This document shows, piece by piece, positions 1-8,825 of a stretch of 49,906 nucleotides of DNA. The notes beneath the pieces were generated by a model, which made no database searches, was not told where the DNA came from, and was given only the letters and a program-made list of their open reading frames with translations. This stretch comes from Bacillota bacterium. GTDB lineage: Bacteria; Bacillota; Clostridia; Acetivibrionales; DSM-1351. Where the stretch lies: NCBI GenBank assembly GCA_023443515.1, contig JAEZUC010000021.1, positions 1 to 49,906 of the forward strand, read 5' to 3'. Positions within the stretch are counted from its first letter, which is position 1. Every line of letters starts with the position of its first letter. Both the position numbers and the translations under genes were made by a program.

Positions 1-128
1 TTGAATTCCTTACAAAAACCCATAATGTTAACGCCGTGCTGTCCTAAAGCTGGTCCAACCGGTGGAGCCGGAGTTGCTTTCCCCGCAGGAATCTGAAGTT
101 TTACGTAACCTGCAATTTTCTTTGCCAT
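1..128 (-). CDS. rplK: Ribosomal protein L11, N-terminal part (cut by window edge)
   Basis: About 42 N-terminal residues are visible, beginning MAKKIAGYVKLQIPAGKATP and running into the VGPALGQHGVNIM segment, which is the classic start of L11. L11 binds 23S rRNA at the GTPase-associated centre of the 50S subunit. A strong SD (GGGAGGTGG, complement of 134-142) sits just ahead of the ATG. It is the fourth gene of rpmG-secE-nusG-rplK, the normal bacterial order, so co-transcription from the promoter before rpmG is likely. The 3' part lies outside the window. Confidence 0.97.
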   Translation of the reverse strand, partial: MAKKIAGYVKLQIPAGKATPAPPVGPALGQHGVNIMGFCKEF

Positions 129-215
129 TAATTCCACCTCCCAAATTTCTTACCTATTGCTTATTTTGATTTATTAAAATGATAAAACGGTTTCCCGTCT
201 CATCTGCCTTATGGC

Positions 216-767
216 CTAAATTTTCTGAATCTGTGTCAATTCAAGTTCAACAGGAGTTTCTCTGCCAAACATTGATACAGAAACTCTAACCTTCTTTTTC
301 TCAAGATTAATCTCTTCGACAATCCCGATAAAGTTCTCAAGAGGTCCGGATGTAACTCTGACATTGTCATTAACTTCATAATCTACTTCCGGAGCAAATT
401 CTTCCACTCCCATTGCCTTAACTTCATCATCAGATAAAGGCACTGGTTTTGATCCAGGTCCTACAAAGCCGGTAACGCCTCTGGTATTTCTAACTATATA
501 CCATGACTCGTCCGACATAATCATTTTGACAAGTACATACCCAGGAAAAACTTTTTTCAGGGTAGCTTTCTTCTTGCCATCCTTGATCTCAATCTGCTCT
601 TCCATCGGAACAACAATGTCAACGATGTAATCCTGCATACTTCTGTTTTCAACTATCTTTTCAAGATTTGCTTTAACTTTGTTTTCATACCCCGAATAGG
701 TATGAACAACGTACCACTTAGTTTCTTCAGACATATCAAAAACAGGCCCATCCAACAAGAGCCCCAT
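216..767 (-). CDS. nusG: Transcription termination/antitermination factor NusG
   Basis: NusG binds RNA polymerase and modulates pausing, termination and transcription-translation coupling. The protein has the NGN domain (WYVVHTYSGYENKV near the N-terminus, VFPGYVLVKM in the middle, WYIVRNTRGVTGFVG) and a C-terminal KOW domain (NVRVTSGPLENFIGIVEEI). The usual family start is MSEETKWYVV, an ATG at 734, but that codon has no SD. The ATG at 767 has GAGGGAGG only two bases upstream, and an in-frame TTG at 758 lies about 11 bases from it. I give the longest form; the true start may be 767, 758 or 734. The gene lies between secE and rplK in the standard cluster. Confidence 0.95.
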   Translation of the reverse strand: MGLLLDGPVFDMSEETKWYVVHTYSGYENKVKANLEKIVENRSMQDYIVDIVVPMEEQIEIKDGKKKATLKKVFPGYVLVKMIMSDESWYIVRNTRGVTGFVGPGSKPVPLSDDEVKAMGVEEFAPEVDYEVNDNVRVTSGPLENFIGIVEEINLEKKKVRVSVSMFGRETPVELELTQIQKI

Positions 768-794
768 GTCCTCCCTCTAATTCTTGTAAACCAA

Positions 795-1025
795 TTACCT
801 CGTAAATACAACCTCGGCTAGTTTTGTAAAACCGAAATCAGCAACCCATATTATCGCGCCAACAATCAGGCAGAAAATAAGTACTGTCGCGGTATTGTTT
901 ATAAGCTGAGTTCTGTTTGGCCAAATAACTTTCTTCAGCTCAGCCTTGATTTCTTTATACAACTTTACAATTCCTTGGCCACTCTTCTTTAACCGAGATA
1001 CTTTTTTAACCTCGTTTTCAGCCAT
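795..1025 (-). CDS. secE: Preprotein translocase subunit SecE
   Basis: About 76 residues, the short single-membrane-span SecE of Gram-positive bacteria. SecE clamps SecY in the SecYEG protein-export channel. The sequence shows a basic N-terminal segment, the conserved amphipathic helix IKAELKKVIWPNRTQL, and one hydrophobic span (TATVLIFCLIVGAIIWVADF). I chose the ATG at 1025 because GGGAAG lies about 8 bases upstream; an in-frame GTG at 1034 would add three residues but overlaps that SD. The gene lies between rpmG and nusG as in most bacteria. Confidence 0.95.
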   Translation of the reverse strand: MAENEVKKVSRLKKSGQGIVKLYKEIKAELKKVIWPNRTQLINNTATVLIFCLIVGAIIWVADFGFTKLAEVVFTR

Positions 1026-1131
1026 TTTAATCACTTCCCAATAATAATATTTAAATATAATTGGCAGTGTTATACCGTAATTGTTGACACAAAATACGTA
1101 TAATTAAACATTGCCGTCCTTTTGCACAAAA

Positions 1132-1281
1132 CTATTTTGTTTCCTTATGAACAGTGTGCTTGTGACAGAATTTGCAATATTTTTTAAGTTCCAGTCTATC
1201 TGGATCATTCTTCTTATTCTTCAGGTTAGAATAATTTCTCTGTTTACAATCAGTACATGCGAGCGTAATCTTAACTCTCAT
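1132..1281 (-). CDS. rpmG: Ribosomal protein L33
   Basis: A 49-residue protein starting MRVKITLACTDCKQRNYS and ending HKHTVHKETK. L33 is a small 50S protein near the E site. Two zinc-knuckle pairs, CTDC (residues 9-12) and CKFC (36-39), mark the zinc-binding C+ form of L33. GGAGGTG sits about 6 bases before the ATG. It is the first gene of the rpmG-secE-nusG-rplK cluster, with its promoter at 1377-1405. Confidence 0.95.
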   Translation of the reverse strand: MRVKITLACTDCKQRNYSNLKNKKNDPDRLELKKYCKFCHKHTVHKETK

Positions 1282-1376
1282 CAATAACACCTCCAGCCGC
1301 TCAAATTGTATTTTCTCCCTGCATGTTTTAATTTAATTTTGACATAAAAAAAAAGACTTACACAGGAGCAATATTA

Positions 1377-1405
1377 AATTTAACATATATATATTAAAAA
1401 GTCAA
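1377..1405 (-). promoter_or_regulatory. Sigma-A promoter of the rpmG-secE-nusG operon
   Basis: On the minus strand TTGACT (1400-1405) is followed by a 17-base spacer and TAAATT (1377-1382), about 95 bases before the rpmG start codon. The -35 matches the consensus at 5 of 6 positions and the -10 at 4 of 6. It fires away from the divergent helicase gene. Confidence 0.6.
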
Positions 1406-1448
1406 GCGGTGTTTTTAATACAACCTGTTTTCTCCTTAGTATAGAACA

Positions 1449-1470
1449 ACCATTAACTAAATGGTATAAT
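1449..1470 (+). promoter_or_regulatory. Helicase -10 box with overlapping inverted repeat
   Basis: A perfect TATAAT (1465-1470) lies 32 bases before the helicase ATG. Its -35 region is poor (TAGAAC at 17 bases). A perfect 6-bp inverted repeat ACCATT / AATGGT (1449-1454 and 1460-1465) fills the spacer and touches the -10. This is where a repressor or activator would bind; no regulator is identified. Confidence 0.45.
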
Positions 1471-1502
1471 TAACAATATAATTTTAACGAAAGAAGATTA
1501 CA

Positions 1503-3080
1503 ATGAACAACACATTTAATGAATTGGGCATCTCAGCCCCTATTTTAAAAGCTATTGACGAAATGGGCTTTGTAACTCCCACTGAAGTCCAGAGTAAAGC
1601 AATTCCGCACATTCTTAATAATGAAGATTTAATTGTTATGTCCAAGACGGGTAGCGGTAAAACTGCAGTTTTCGGTGTCTCCATGCTACAGATGACCGAT
1701 CCCGAGGCAGCGGGGCCTCAAGGTTTGGTTTTGACTCCCGCAAGAGAACTGGCAGTTCAGGTAGACAGCGATATCAGTAAAATGGCCAAATATCTCAAGC
1801 ACAAAACTACGGCAGTGTATGGTCAACATAATATTAATGTAGAAACTCAGATTCTTAGCAAGGGTGTGTCCATTGTTACAGGAACACCGGGTCGTGTGTT
1901 TGATCACATCAGTCATGGTTCACTGGTTACAAAAAATATTCGTTTCCTGGTTCTTGATGAAGCTGACAGAATGCTTGACATGGGCTTTTTAGATCAGGTT
2001 GTAAGGATTATAAAGACTCTGCCTAAAGAAAGGATAACTCTCCTGTTTTCTGCTACCATGCCTCCTGAAATACATAATATTTGCAACAGGTATATGCAGA
2101 ATCCGGTTACAATAGAGATTGAATCACAGACTAAAACTGTAGATACTATACATCAGGTATATTACAGAGTTAATTATAATGAAAAGAATACTCAGCTTAA
2201 CCGTTTGCTCATAGTTGAAAAGCCGGAAAGTTGCATGATTTTCTGTAATACCAAAGCGGCTGTTGACAGAGTTCAAAGCTTCCTTACAAAAAAAGGCTAT
2301 TCTTCCCAGGCACTTCATGGCGATATCCCGCAGGGTAAACGCCTTAGCACTATACAGCAATTCAAGCAAGGAAAATTTCATATTCTGGTGGCCACAGATG
2401 TTGCTGCAAGGGGTATTCACATTGAGGGTCTTTCTCTGGTAATTAACTACGATGTCCCCAATGACAAGGACAATTATGTTCACAGAATCGGCCGTACAGG
2501 CAGAGCCGGTCATGAGGGACGTGCTTTTTCAATGGTTACCGGAGATGACATTATTAGTCTCTATGAGATTGAAGAACACATAGGTGCTTTGATTCCTGAG
2601 GAACAATTGCCTAACGATGAGGCATTTAGTAAAGCCCTTGAGGAAGCAGCCCAATGGATAAAGGATAATTCTTCTTCAGATTCGTCTGTTAATCATAAGA
2701 AAAACGGACAAGGCAGGGAACCTCAAAGAATATCGAATTCAAGGCCGAAGCATTCCAAAAAGCCGGATGCTTCCGGCAGGCATATAGGTAAATCACCTGC
2801 CCCTGAGAAAAAGCCTGTACATCCAAGCAGGCAACCCGGCAGAGCTCCCGTTACTCCGGTCAGGAGTCAAAAGCCACCTATTCGTTCAGTATCAAGGCAT
2901 GTAACACCAAATGCGCCCGGCCTTAAATCTCAAGATAATAACCGTAACTCTGCAGCTATTGCAACAAATAGCAAGCTTCCGTCTGTGGATATTGCCAATA
3001 CTGGCAGTAATGCTAATAATAAACAGGTTAATAAACAACCTCTGTTGAAAAGGCTTTTTTATCGTATTTTCGGCAAATAA
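1503..3080 (+). CDS. DEAD-box ATP-dependent RNA helicase
   Basis: A 525-residue superfamily 2 RNA helicase that unwinds RNA duplexes, likely in ribosome assembly or RNA turnover. Motifs appear in order: an F and Q motif (residues 5-35), Walker A SKTGSGKT (47-54), PARELA, TGTPGR, DEAD (152-155), SAT (about 183), and in the second domain HGD, RGIHIEG and HRIGRTGR (about 326-333). After the core (about 390) comes a long hydrophilic tail to 525 rich in K, R, P, S and N with no known fold, typical of CsdA/RhlE-like RNA-binding tails but variable between species. The ATG at 1503 has only a weak SD (AAAGAAG). It is monocistronic, divergent from rpmG, and followed by a clear terminator. DbpA/CshA-type naming cannot be settled by eye. 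Confidence 0.95.
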   Translation: MNNTFNELGISAPILKAIDEMGFVTPTEVQSKAIPHILNNEDLIVMSKTGSGKTAVFGVSMLQMTDPEAAGPQGLVLTPARELAVQVDSDISKMAKYLKHKTTAVYGQHNINVETQILSKGVSIVTGTPGRVFDHISHGSLVTKNIRFLVLDEADRMLDMGFLDQVVRIIKTLPKERITLLFSATMPPEIHNICNRYMQNPVTIEIESQTKTVDTIHQVYYRVNYNEKNTQLNRLLIVEKPESCMIFCNTKAAVDRVQSFLTKKGYSSQALHGDIPQGKRLSTIQQFKQGKFHILVATDVAARGIHIEGLSLVINYDVPNDKDNYVHRIGRTGRAGHEGRAFSMVTGDDIISLYEIEEHIGALIPEEQLPNDEAFSKALEEAAQWIKDNSSSDSSVNHKKNGQGREPQRISNSRPKHSKKPDASGRHIGKSPAPEKKPVHPSRQPGRAPVTPVRSQKPPIRSVSRHVTPNAPGLKSQDNNRNSAAIATNSKLPSVDIANTGSNANNKQVNKQPLLKRLFYRIFGK

Positions 3081-3096
3081 CATGTATATTATAGTT

Positions 3097-3126
3097 AAGG
3101 GTGGCTTTTATAAGCCACCCTTTTTT
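3097..3126 (+). terminator. Rho-independent terminator of the helicase gene
   Basis: A perfect 11-bp stem AAGGGTGGCTT (3097-3107) / AAGCCACCCTT (3112-3122) with a 4-base loop runs into a T tract. It lies between the helicase and the convergent ilvB. On the minus strand the hairpin is followed by a poor U tract, so any use by ilvB would be weak. Confidence 0.9.
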
Positions 3127-3153
3127 AAATTCTTAGTATGGTAATATATCGAT

Positions 3154-4839
3154 CTAACAATCAACTACTTCGTTAAGACCTGCTCCCGGAGGAACTATGG
3201 GAAATACCTTGTCGTCCTTGTCAATTTCGAAATTCAGAAGTATCGGACAGCAGGTTTCAGCTAAAGCTGCTGTAATAGCGTCGTCTACCTGCGCCGGGTG
3301 GTTTACATTTATACCCTTTGCTCCAAATGCTTCCGAAAGTGCTACGAAATCAGTTCCCCTGTCTATTGATGTTTGGCTGAACCTGCCCCCGAAAAATAAT
3401 TCCTGCCATTGGCGAACCATTCCAAGTGCTTTGTTGTTAAAAAGTGCAATTATTATAGGAAGCTTATATTCAACTGCTGTGGCAAGTTCGCTGCAATTCA
3501 TTCTGAAGCTTCCGTCACCGGCAATATTTATAATTTTTTTGTCAGGTCTGGCAAGCTGTGCTCCAATGCAGGCTCCAAGTCCATAGCCCATTGTTCCTAA
3601 ACCACCTGAGGATATAAACTGCCTGAACCTATTATATTTAAAATACTGGGCCGCCCACATCTGGTGTTGTCCTACCTCCGTTGTTATTATTGCATCACCT
3701 TTAGTAAGCTCACATATTCTTTCTATTATATACTGTGGCCTGAGTACCGTGTCTGACCTATCATATTTTAGTGGATAAACTTCCTTCCATTCATATATCT
3801 TTTTTATCCAATCCGTATCCTTTTTATAAACTATACCTTTTAGCAATGCTTTTAGTATTTTCTTTATGTCACCAACGAGAGGATAATGTGCTCTTACATT
3901 CTTACTGACTTCTGCAGGATCAACATCTATATGCATTATCTTTGCTTCAGGTGCAAATGTGCTTATATTGCTTACAATTCTGTCACTAAATCGTGATCCG
4001 GCGACTATAAGTAAATCACAGCTATGTACGGCATAGTTTGAAGCTTTTGTACCGTGCATACCTACCATTCCCGTATACAGGGGATGTGTCCCCGGGAATG
4101 TCCCCATTCCCATAAGTGATGTGCAAACGGGTATTGATGCTGTTTCAGCCAGTTCTAATATTTCATTTTCCGCACCTGCTATTCCGACTCCTGCTCCGGA
4201 AAGTAACAAAGGCCTTTTTGCTTCGTTTATAGTTTGTATTGCCTGTTCCAAATCGCCTGAGGTTATTTCAGTCAGTTTTGTTGATTGATAATCATCCTTA
4301 TCAGGTTTTTGGGGTATATACTCTACTTCCGCTCCTGAAACGTCCTTGCACACATCAACAAGCACAGGCCCGGGCCTGCCTTCTTTTGCAATGGCAAAGG
4401 CCTTTCTTATGGTTTGGGCAAGTTTTGTTACATCCTTTACTATAAAGTTGTGCTTGGTTACAGGCATTGTTATTCCCGTAATGTCAACCTCCTGAAAGGA
4501 GTCCTTCCCTAAAAGTGCAGTGGGCACCTGTCCTGTTATTGCAACCATTGGTACAGAATCCATATATGCTGTTGCAATACCTGTTACAAGATTTGTTGCT
4601 CCAGGCCCTGATGTCGCTATACAGACACCAACCTTTCCTGTTGCTCTGGCATACCCGTCTGCAGCATGTGCTGCCCCTTGCTCATGGGAGGTGAGTATGT
4701 GCCGTATTTCATTTCTTGCTCTGTACAAGGCATCGTATATTATTATTGCCTGACCTCCCGGATATCCAAAAACCGTATCAACGCCCTGCTCTTTTAAACA
4801 TTCTATAATAACGTCAGCACCTAACAGCTTCATACGCAC
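3154..4839 (-). CDS. ilvB: Acetolactate synthase, large (catalytic) subunit
   Basis: Thiamine diphosphate enzyme that condenses two pyruvates to 2-acetolactate, or pyruvate with 2-oxobutyrate, the first common step of valine, leucine and isoleucine synthesis. At 561 residues it is normal length. It has the N-terminal catalytic Glu in SHEQGAAHAADGYARATG (E53), the FAD/AHAS signature GQVPTALLGKDSFQE, and the ThDP motif starting GDGSFRMN and ending in FNN (about 438-465). The start is GTG at 4839, with AAAGGAGC about 5 bases upstream; an ATG two codons later is the alternative. It follows ilvD by 43 bases. No regulatory small subunit (ilvN) is adjacent, so the partner must be elsewhere if the enzyme is feedback regulated. 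Confidence 0.95.
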   Translation of the reverse strand: MRMKLLGADVIIECLKEQGVDTVFGYPGGQAIIIYDALYRARNEIRHILTSHEQGAAHAADGYARATGKVGVCIATSGPGATNLVTGIATAYMDSVPMVAITGQVPTALLGKDSFQEVDITGITMPVTKHNFIVKDVTKLAQTIRKAFAIAKEGRPGPVLVDVCKDVSGAEVEYIPQKPDKDDYQSTKLTEITSGDLEQAIQTINEAKRPLLLSGAGVGIAGAENEILELAETASIPVCTSLMGMGTFPGTHPLYTGMVGMHGTKASNYAVHSCDLLIVAGSRFSDRIVSNISTFAPEAKIMHIDVDPAEVSKNVRAHYPLVGDIKKILKALLKGIVYKKDTDWIKKIYEWKEVYPLKYDRSDTVLRPQYIIERICELTKGDAIITTEVGQHQMWAAQYFKYNRFRQFISSGGLGTMGYGLGACIGAQLARPDKKIINIAGDGSFRMNCSELATAVEYKLPIIIALFNNKALGMVRQWQELFFGGRFSQTSIDRGTDFVALSEAFGAKGINVNHPAQVDDAITAALAETCCPILLNFEIDKDDKVFPIVPPGAGLNEVVDC

Positions 4840-4882
4840 ATCACGCTCCTTTTGAATTCATTTTATACAGTGGTTCTTGCAA

Positions 4883-6541
4883 TTACTTGAGAACTGCTCC
4901 AGTACTTGCAGATGTAACCAGTCGTGCATATCTTCCAAGATACCCCGTGGTTATCTTAGGCTTCGGAGCCTTCCATGACTCTTTACGTTTTGTCATCTCT
5001 TCGTCGGATACCTGAATGTTTATACTGCCCGAAGGTATATCAATGTCTACCATGTCTCCTTCACGAACCAGTGCTATCGGGCCACCCTCCATTGCCTCCG
5101 GTGACACGTGACCGATTGAAGCACCTCTGGAAGCACCTGAGAATCTACCGTCAGTTATAAGTGCAACGTCACTGTCCAAACCCATCCCCGCGATAGCGGA
5201 GGTAGGGCTCAGCATCTCTCTCATACCCGGGCCACCCTTTGGGCCTTCATAGCGAATTATTACAACATCGCCTTTGTTTATTTGTCCGTTATATATAGCC
5301 GTTATTGCCTCGTCCTCGCTGTCAAATACTCTTGCAGGCCCCGAGTGTACCAGCATTGAATCAGCCACAGCTGACTTTTTCACAACTGCTCCGTCAGGTG
5401 CAATATTACCTTTTAATACGGCTATTCCCCCGGTAGTACTGTAAGGTGCATCTATACTTTTTACTATTTCATAATCCTTTACTTTTGCATTCTGAATATT
5501 CTCTTTTACTGTTTTACCTGTTGCAGTTATTAAATCAAGGTGAAGGAGTTCTTTTTTTGCCAACTCGTTCATTACAGCCTGTACCCCGCCAGCGTTGTAT
5601 AAGTCCTGTATGTGATATTTGCCTGCGGGAGCCAACTTGCAGAGATTTGGGGTCCTTGAGCTGATTTCATTAATAATGTCTAGGTTTATTTCTATTCCTA
5701 TTTCATTTGCAATAGCAGGAAGATGAAGTACCGAGTTTGTTGAGCAACCAAGGGCCATATCAACTGTTAATGCATTCTCAAATGCTTCATCTGTGAGGAT
5801 GTCAGAAGGCTTAATGTCTTTTTCCACCAGTTCCATGATCTTCATCCCCGCATACTTTGCAAGCCTTATACGCTCTGCATATACAGCAGGTATCGTTCCG
5901 TTACCCGTAAGACCCATACCAAGTACTTCTGTAAGACAGTTCATGGAGTTTGCCGTAAACATTCCCGAGCATGAACCACAGCCCGGACACGCATGGTTTT
6001 CTATATCGTCCACTTCTTCCTTTGTCATTGTCCCGGCTTTATATGAACCAACAGCTTCAAACATACTGTTGAGGTCAAGTTGCTTTCCGTCCCTGTTAAG
6101 GGATATCATAGGCCCGCCACTGATTACTATAGACGGAATATTTACCCTTGCTGCAGCCATCAGCATTCCCGGTACGATCTTATCACAGTTTGGTATGAAA
6201 ACCATTCCGTCAAAGCTGTGCGCCTTTCCCATCGCTTCACATGAATCAGCGATTAGTTCCCTGGTTGCAAGCGAGTATTTCATTCCCGTATGACCCATTG
6301 CTATACCATCGCATACGCCTATTGCACCAAATTCTATGGGTGTTCCTCCGGCCATTCTGATTCCGGCTTTCACCGCTTCCGTTATTTTATCCAGATGTAT
6401 ATGTCCCGGTATTATATCACTTTTTGAGTTTGCCACTCCGATTAAAGGCCTTTCCAGTTCTTCATCGGTGTAACCCATAGCTTTGAACAGTGACCTATGG
6501 GGTGCTTTCTCTATACCTTTTTTAACTACGTCACTTCTCAT
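4883..6541 (-). CDS. ilvD: Dihydroxy-acid dehydratase
   Basis: Iron-sulfur dehydratase making 2-oxoisovalerate and 2-oxo-3-methylvalerate, the third step of branched-chain amino acid synthesis. At 552 residues it is full length. Visible signatures are NSKSDIIPGHIHLD (38-51), FIPNCDKIVPGM with C119, and the cysteine cluster CPGCGSC with C185, C188 and C191, followed by FTANSMNC with C202. The first motif has PGH and no cysteine, as in E. coli-type enzymes, which hints at an oxygen-labile 4Fe-4S cluster; this is inference. The SD AGGAGG is 8 bases before the ATG. It is the upstream gene of ilvD-ilvB. No T-box leader was found in the 261 bases upstream. Confidence 0.95.
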   Translation of the reverse strand: MRSDVVKKGIEKAPHRSLFKAMGYTDEELERPLIGVANSKSDIIPGHIHLDKITEAVKAGIRMAGGTPIEFGAIGVCDGIAMGHTGMKYSLATRELIADSCEAMGKAHSFDGMVFIPNCDKIVPGMLMAAARVNIPSIVISGGPMISLNRDGKQLDLNSMFEAVGSYKAGTMTKEEVDDIENHACPGCGSCSGMFTANSMNCLTEVLGMGLTGNGTIPAVYAERIRLAKYAGMKIMELVEKDIKPSDILTDEAFENALTVDMALGCSTNSVLHLPAIANEIGIEINLDIINEISSRTPNLCKLAPAGKYHIQDLYNAGGVQAVMNELAKKELLHLDLITATGKTVKENIQNAKVKDYEIVKSIDAPYSTTGGIAVLKGNIAPDGAVVKKSAVADSMLVHSGPARVFDSEDEAITAIYNGQINKGDVVIIRYEGPKGGPGMREMLSPTSAIAGMGLDSDVALITDGRFSGASRGASIGHVSPEAMEGGPIALVREGDMVDIDIPSGSINIQVSDEEMTKRKESWKAPKPKITTGYLGRYARLVTSASTGAVLK

Positions 6542-6802
6542 TACAAAGCCTCCTATTCTCTATGGCAATTCTATATTTCTTATAAATACCCCTATATTAT
6601 TACATAAGTTGCACAAATACACAAAAACAGCCCCAAAAATTTCAAGACTGCAAATTATCAATATTATAAAAATATACTGTATATTTGTAAGAAACTGTTT
6701 TTTAAGGTAACATCATTCTACTATTTTGATGTGAGTGTGTCTATAAGCTGACGTGAAATAGATAAAAAACATTAACAAGAATAGTGTATTAAATAAAAAA
6801 CA

Positions 6803-7501
6803 TTAATTCTTATCTATAGCATCCGGAGATATCCAGCTTATTATGAAATTGTTTTCATAGAAATGATTCGCTAAAAGTGAGTTTTCTATATTCTCTATAG
6901 ATGAGCTGAATTTGGGAAAAGCACTGAATAGTACCAGAACTGCACAAATTATATAAACCGCAAGTATTCCCTCAACTGCACCAAGCACTATTCCACCCGT
7001 TTTATCCAGTTGACGAAATACAGGTACTCTGGCGATAGTTTTTATTACAACCTTTGCAAATAAGAGTCCGAACCTTATAAGAGCGTATATTATTACTAAA
7101 CTTAATATATTCATTACAAGTGAAGCTATTTCAGAGCCAACTGCATCTATTATTCCCGTAAAGTCAAGTATATTGTTATTTTGTATATGTTCCAGTATGG
7201 AATCTTTTAAAAAACCCGGAAGTTTCAAGCCGTCAACTACTGATTGTGCCGCAGTCTCCTTGGCGTTGGCAACGGCTTGTCCCTGTTGCTTCATCAACCC
7301 TCTTATTACTGACATTTTTACACTGTCAAATAAGACTGTCTTCTGGAGTATCCCTGAAAGAACAGGATAAAACTTAACTGCAAAAATTACAGAAAGAATG
7401 TATGAGAAAAGTCTGAATACTGAATAAAGAAAACCATTTTTCAATCCGATAAAAGTAAATACGGCGATGATAATCAAAACCGCAAAATCTGCCCAGTTCA
7501 T
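6803..7501 (-). CDS. CvpA-family membrane protein
   Basis: A 232-residue integral membrane protein. The N-terminal pattern NWADFAVLIIIAVFTFIGLKNG followed by more hydrophobic spans is the CvpA (colicin V production) family layout. About four spans are visible (near residues 3-20, 27-45, 130-155 and 178-200), with a soluble stretch in the middle. The molecular role is unsettled; family members are linked to envelope stress and cell-surface processes. I start at the ATG at 7501, which has AAGGATGG about 7 bases upstream; a longer reading from 7543 would overlap the preceding gene and has no clear SD. It is probably co-transcribed with the beta-propeller gene upstream. Confidence 0.8.
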   Translation of the reverse strand: MNWADFAVLIIIAVFTFIGLKNGFLYSVFRLFSYILSVIFAVKFYPVLSGILQKTVLFDSVKMSVIRGLMKQQGQAVANAKETAAQSVVDGLKLPGFLKDSILEHIQNNNILDFTGIIDAVGSEIASLVMNILSLVIIYALIRFGLLFAKVVIKTIARVPVFRQLDKTGGIVLGAVEGILAVYIICAVLVLFSAFPKFSSSIENIENSLLANHFYENNFIISWISPDAIDKN

Positions 7502-7523
7502 ACTGTTTCCATCCTTAGTATTA

Positions 7524-8726
7524 TTAAGTCGTACTGTCATCAATCTTTATTGTTTCTATTGAACCTCCTGAAACCACAATCACCTCATTGTCTCCAACAA
7601 GATAAGCGTCCTTTAGTTCATTGCGTGACGCGTAATGTCCCAGTTTCTTACCTTTTATGCTGTAAAGGTAGACACTTCTTTGGGTCCGTAGCAGTAATCT
7701 GCCTCCATAAGTATCCATCCCTACGATATTCTCAGGTTGCTCAAAACTGTATAGAGTATTACCTTTTTTATCCAATACCAGAACCTGTTGTCCGGAAACC
7801 TCTCCTTCTCCTGAGAATTTTCCCGCAATAACTATATATTTTTCTATCTCCGGCGCAACGCAAAAAATCGAATCGGCACTTTTCCTCCAAACTTCCTTTC
7901 CCTGCTTGTCCAAATATAAAATTAAATTTTGTCCCACAGCTACTAAATTGTCACCTTGTGTTAATACTAAAGGAATTATTGTATCTGCTATATTGACGGA
8001 TGCAAAGGGCTTTTCATCATATATGTTATTGAATTCCAGCCTACTTCCCGTTTTTACACTGTCGGTTGATAATTTATTTATGAATACATCTTCACCGTCG
8101 TGAATTGATTTTGCTGAAACTACAATATCTTCTGCACACAATTTGGTATACTTTTCCAACCCATTTATGTCTATAACCTGAACCGCTGATTTAAAATCCT
8201 TTGATTGTGTAACAACAGTACAATATCCATCATTGCTAACATCCACGTTAATTATCTGATTATCAAGCTTTTTTGACCAAAGCTGCTTTTTGCCTTTGTA
8301 AAAAAATATATCTCTGCCGGATATGTCAGCTACAACCATATATTTCTCGGAAATACGCAGTGCGGGTCTTGCCAGAGTCAATGCATTTTCCTGAAGAAGT
8401 TTGCCTTCCCGGTCATACCATTTGATGCCGTCTTGTGATAGTATTACCGTGTAGTTGGAATACAATTTACAATCAACGCTTCCATCCTGAGAAAATGTAA
8501 TCTCAGTTGATGATATATTTTTGTTATATGTTTTATCCTTCAGAAAGGCTACCGCATCTTTCACACTCATTGTTGAAAAGTCATACCCTTCACTTTTTAA
8601 ATAAACAATAAAAGCAGTTGCAGAAATGGCAACTAAAAGTAACAGAAATAATACCACGCTGACTATACCTGATTTTTTAAATTTCACAACTTTGTACTCA
8701 GGGTTTGGATTAGTGTTAGTGTTCAA
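7524..8726 (-). CDS. Membrane-anchored beta-propeller protein (DUF5711-like)
   Basis: A 400-residue protein with a short cytoplasmic N-terminus (about 17 residues), one membrane span (about 18-42) and a large extracellular part. The extracellular part is built of repeating beta-strand units with the rhythm of PQQ/WD propellers, for example WYDREGKLLQ, KGKKQLWSKKLDNQI, LDKQGKEVWRKSADSI, LVLDKKGNTLYSF and YSIKGKKLGHY. The pattern fits the DUF5711 family, which I recall but cannot check. The function is unknown. The start codon is TTG at 8726, with GAGGTG about 8 bases ahead. It lies 22 bases upstream of the CvpA-like gene, so the two probably work at the membrane together. Confidence 0.7.
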   Translation of the reverse strand: MNTNTNPNPEYKVVKFKKSGIVSVVLFLLLLVAISATAFIVYLKSEGYDFSTMSVKDAVAFLKDKTYNKNISSTEITFSQDGSVDCKLYSNYTVILSQDGIKWYDREGKLLQENALTLARPALRISEKYMVVADISGRDIFFYKGKKQLWSKKLDNQIINVDVSNDGYCTVVTQSKDFKSAVQVIDINGLEKYTKLCAEDIVVSAKSIHDGEDVFINKLSTDSVKTGSRLEFNNIYDEKPFASVNIADTIIPLVLTQGDNLVAVGQNLILYLDKQGKEVWRKSADSIFCVAPEIEKYIVIAGKFSGEGEVSGQQVLVLDKKGNTLYSFEQPENIVGMDTYGGRLLLRTQRSVYLYSIKGKKLGHYASRNELKDAYLVGDNEVIVVSGGSIETIKIDDSTT

Positions 8727-8825
8727 CTATTTTTCACCTCGTACTTCTTCTTTAGTTACAAGCTATATACCAAAATTTTAGCACACCAATACGAATTTAT
8801 CCAGTTTCCCTGATTTAAAATAAAG

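Noticed and set aside
1035..1131. tRNA-Trp between rpmG and secE, as in some clostridia
   Set aside because: The 100-base gap holds no cloverleaf or T-loop sequence.
2124..2513. Minus-strand frame of 129 codons inside the helicase gene
   Set aside because: It overlaps conserved helicase motifs in another frame and has no SD.
3197..3586. Open frames on the plus strand opposite ilvB, ilvD, pyrG, argS and the SLH genes
   Set aside because: They mirror strongly supported minus-strand genes, lack SD sites and show no recognisable domains.
6542..6802. T-box or other riboswitch before ilvD
   Set aside because: No T-box sequence, specifier stem or terminator/antiterminator pair was seen; only a weak TTACAA/TATAAT promoter-like pair.
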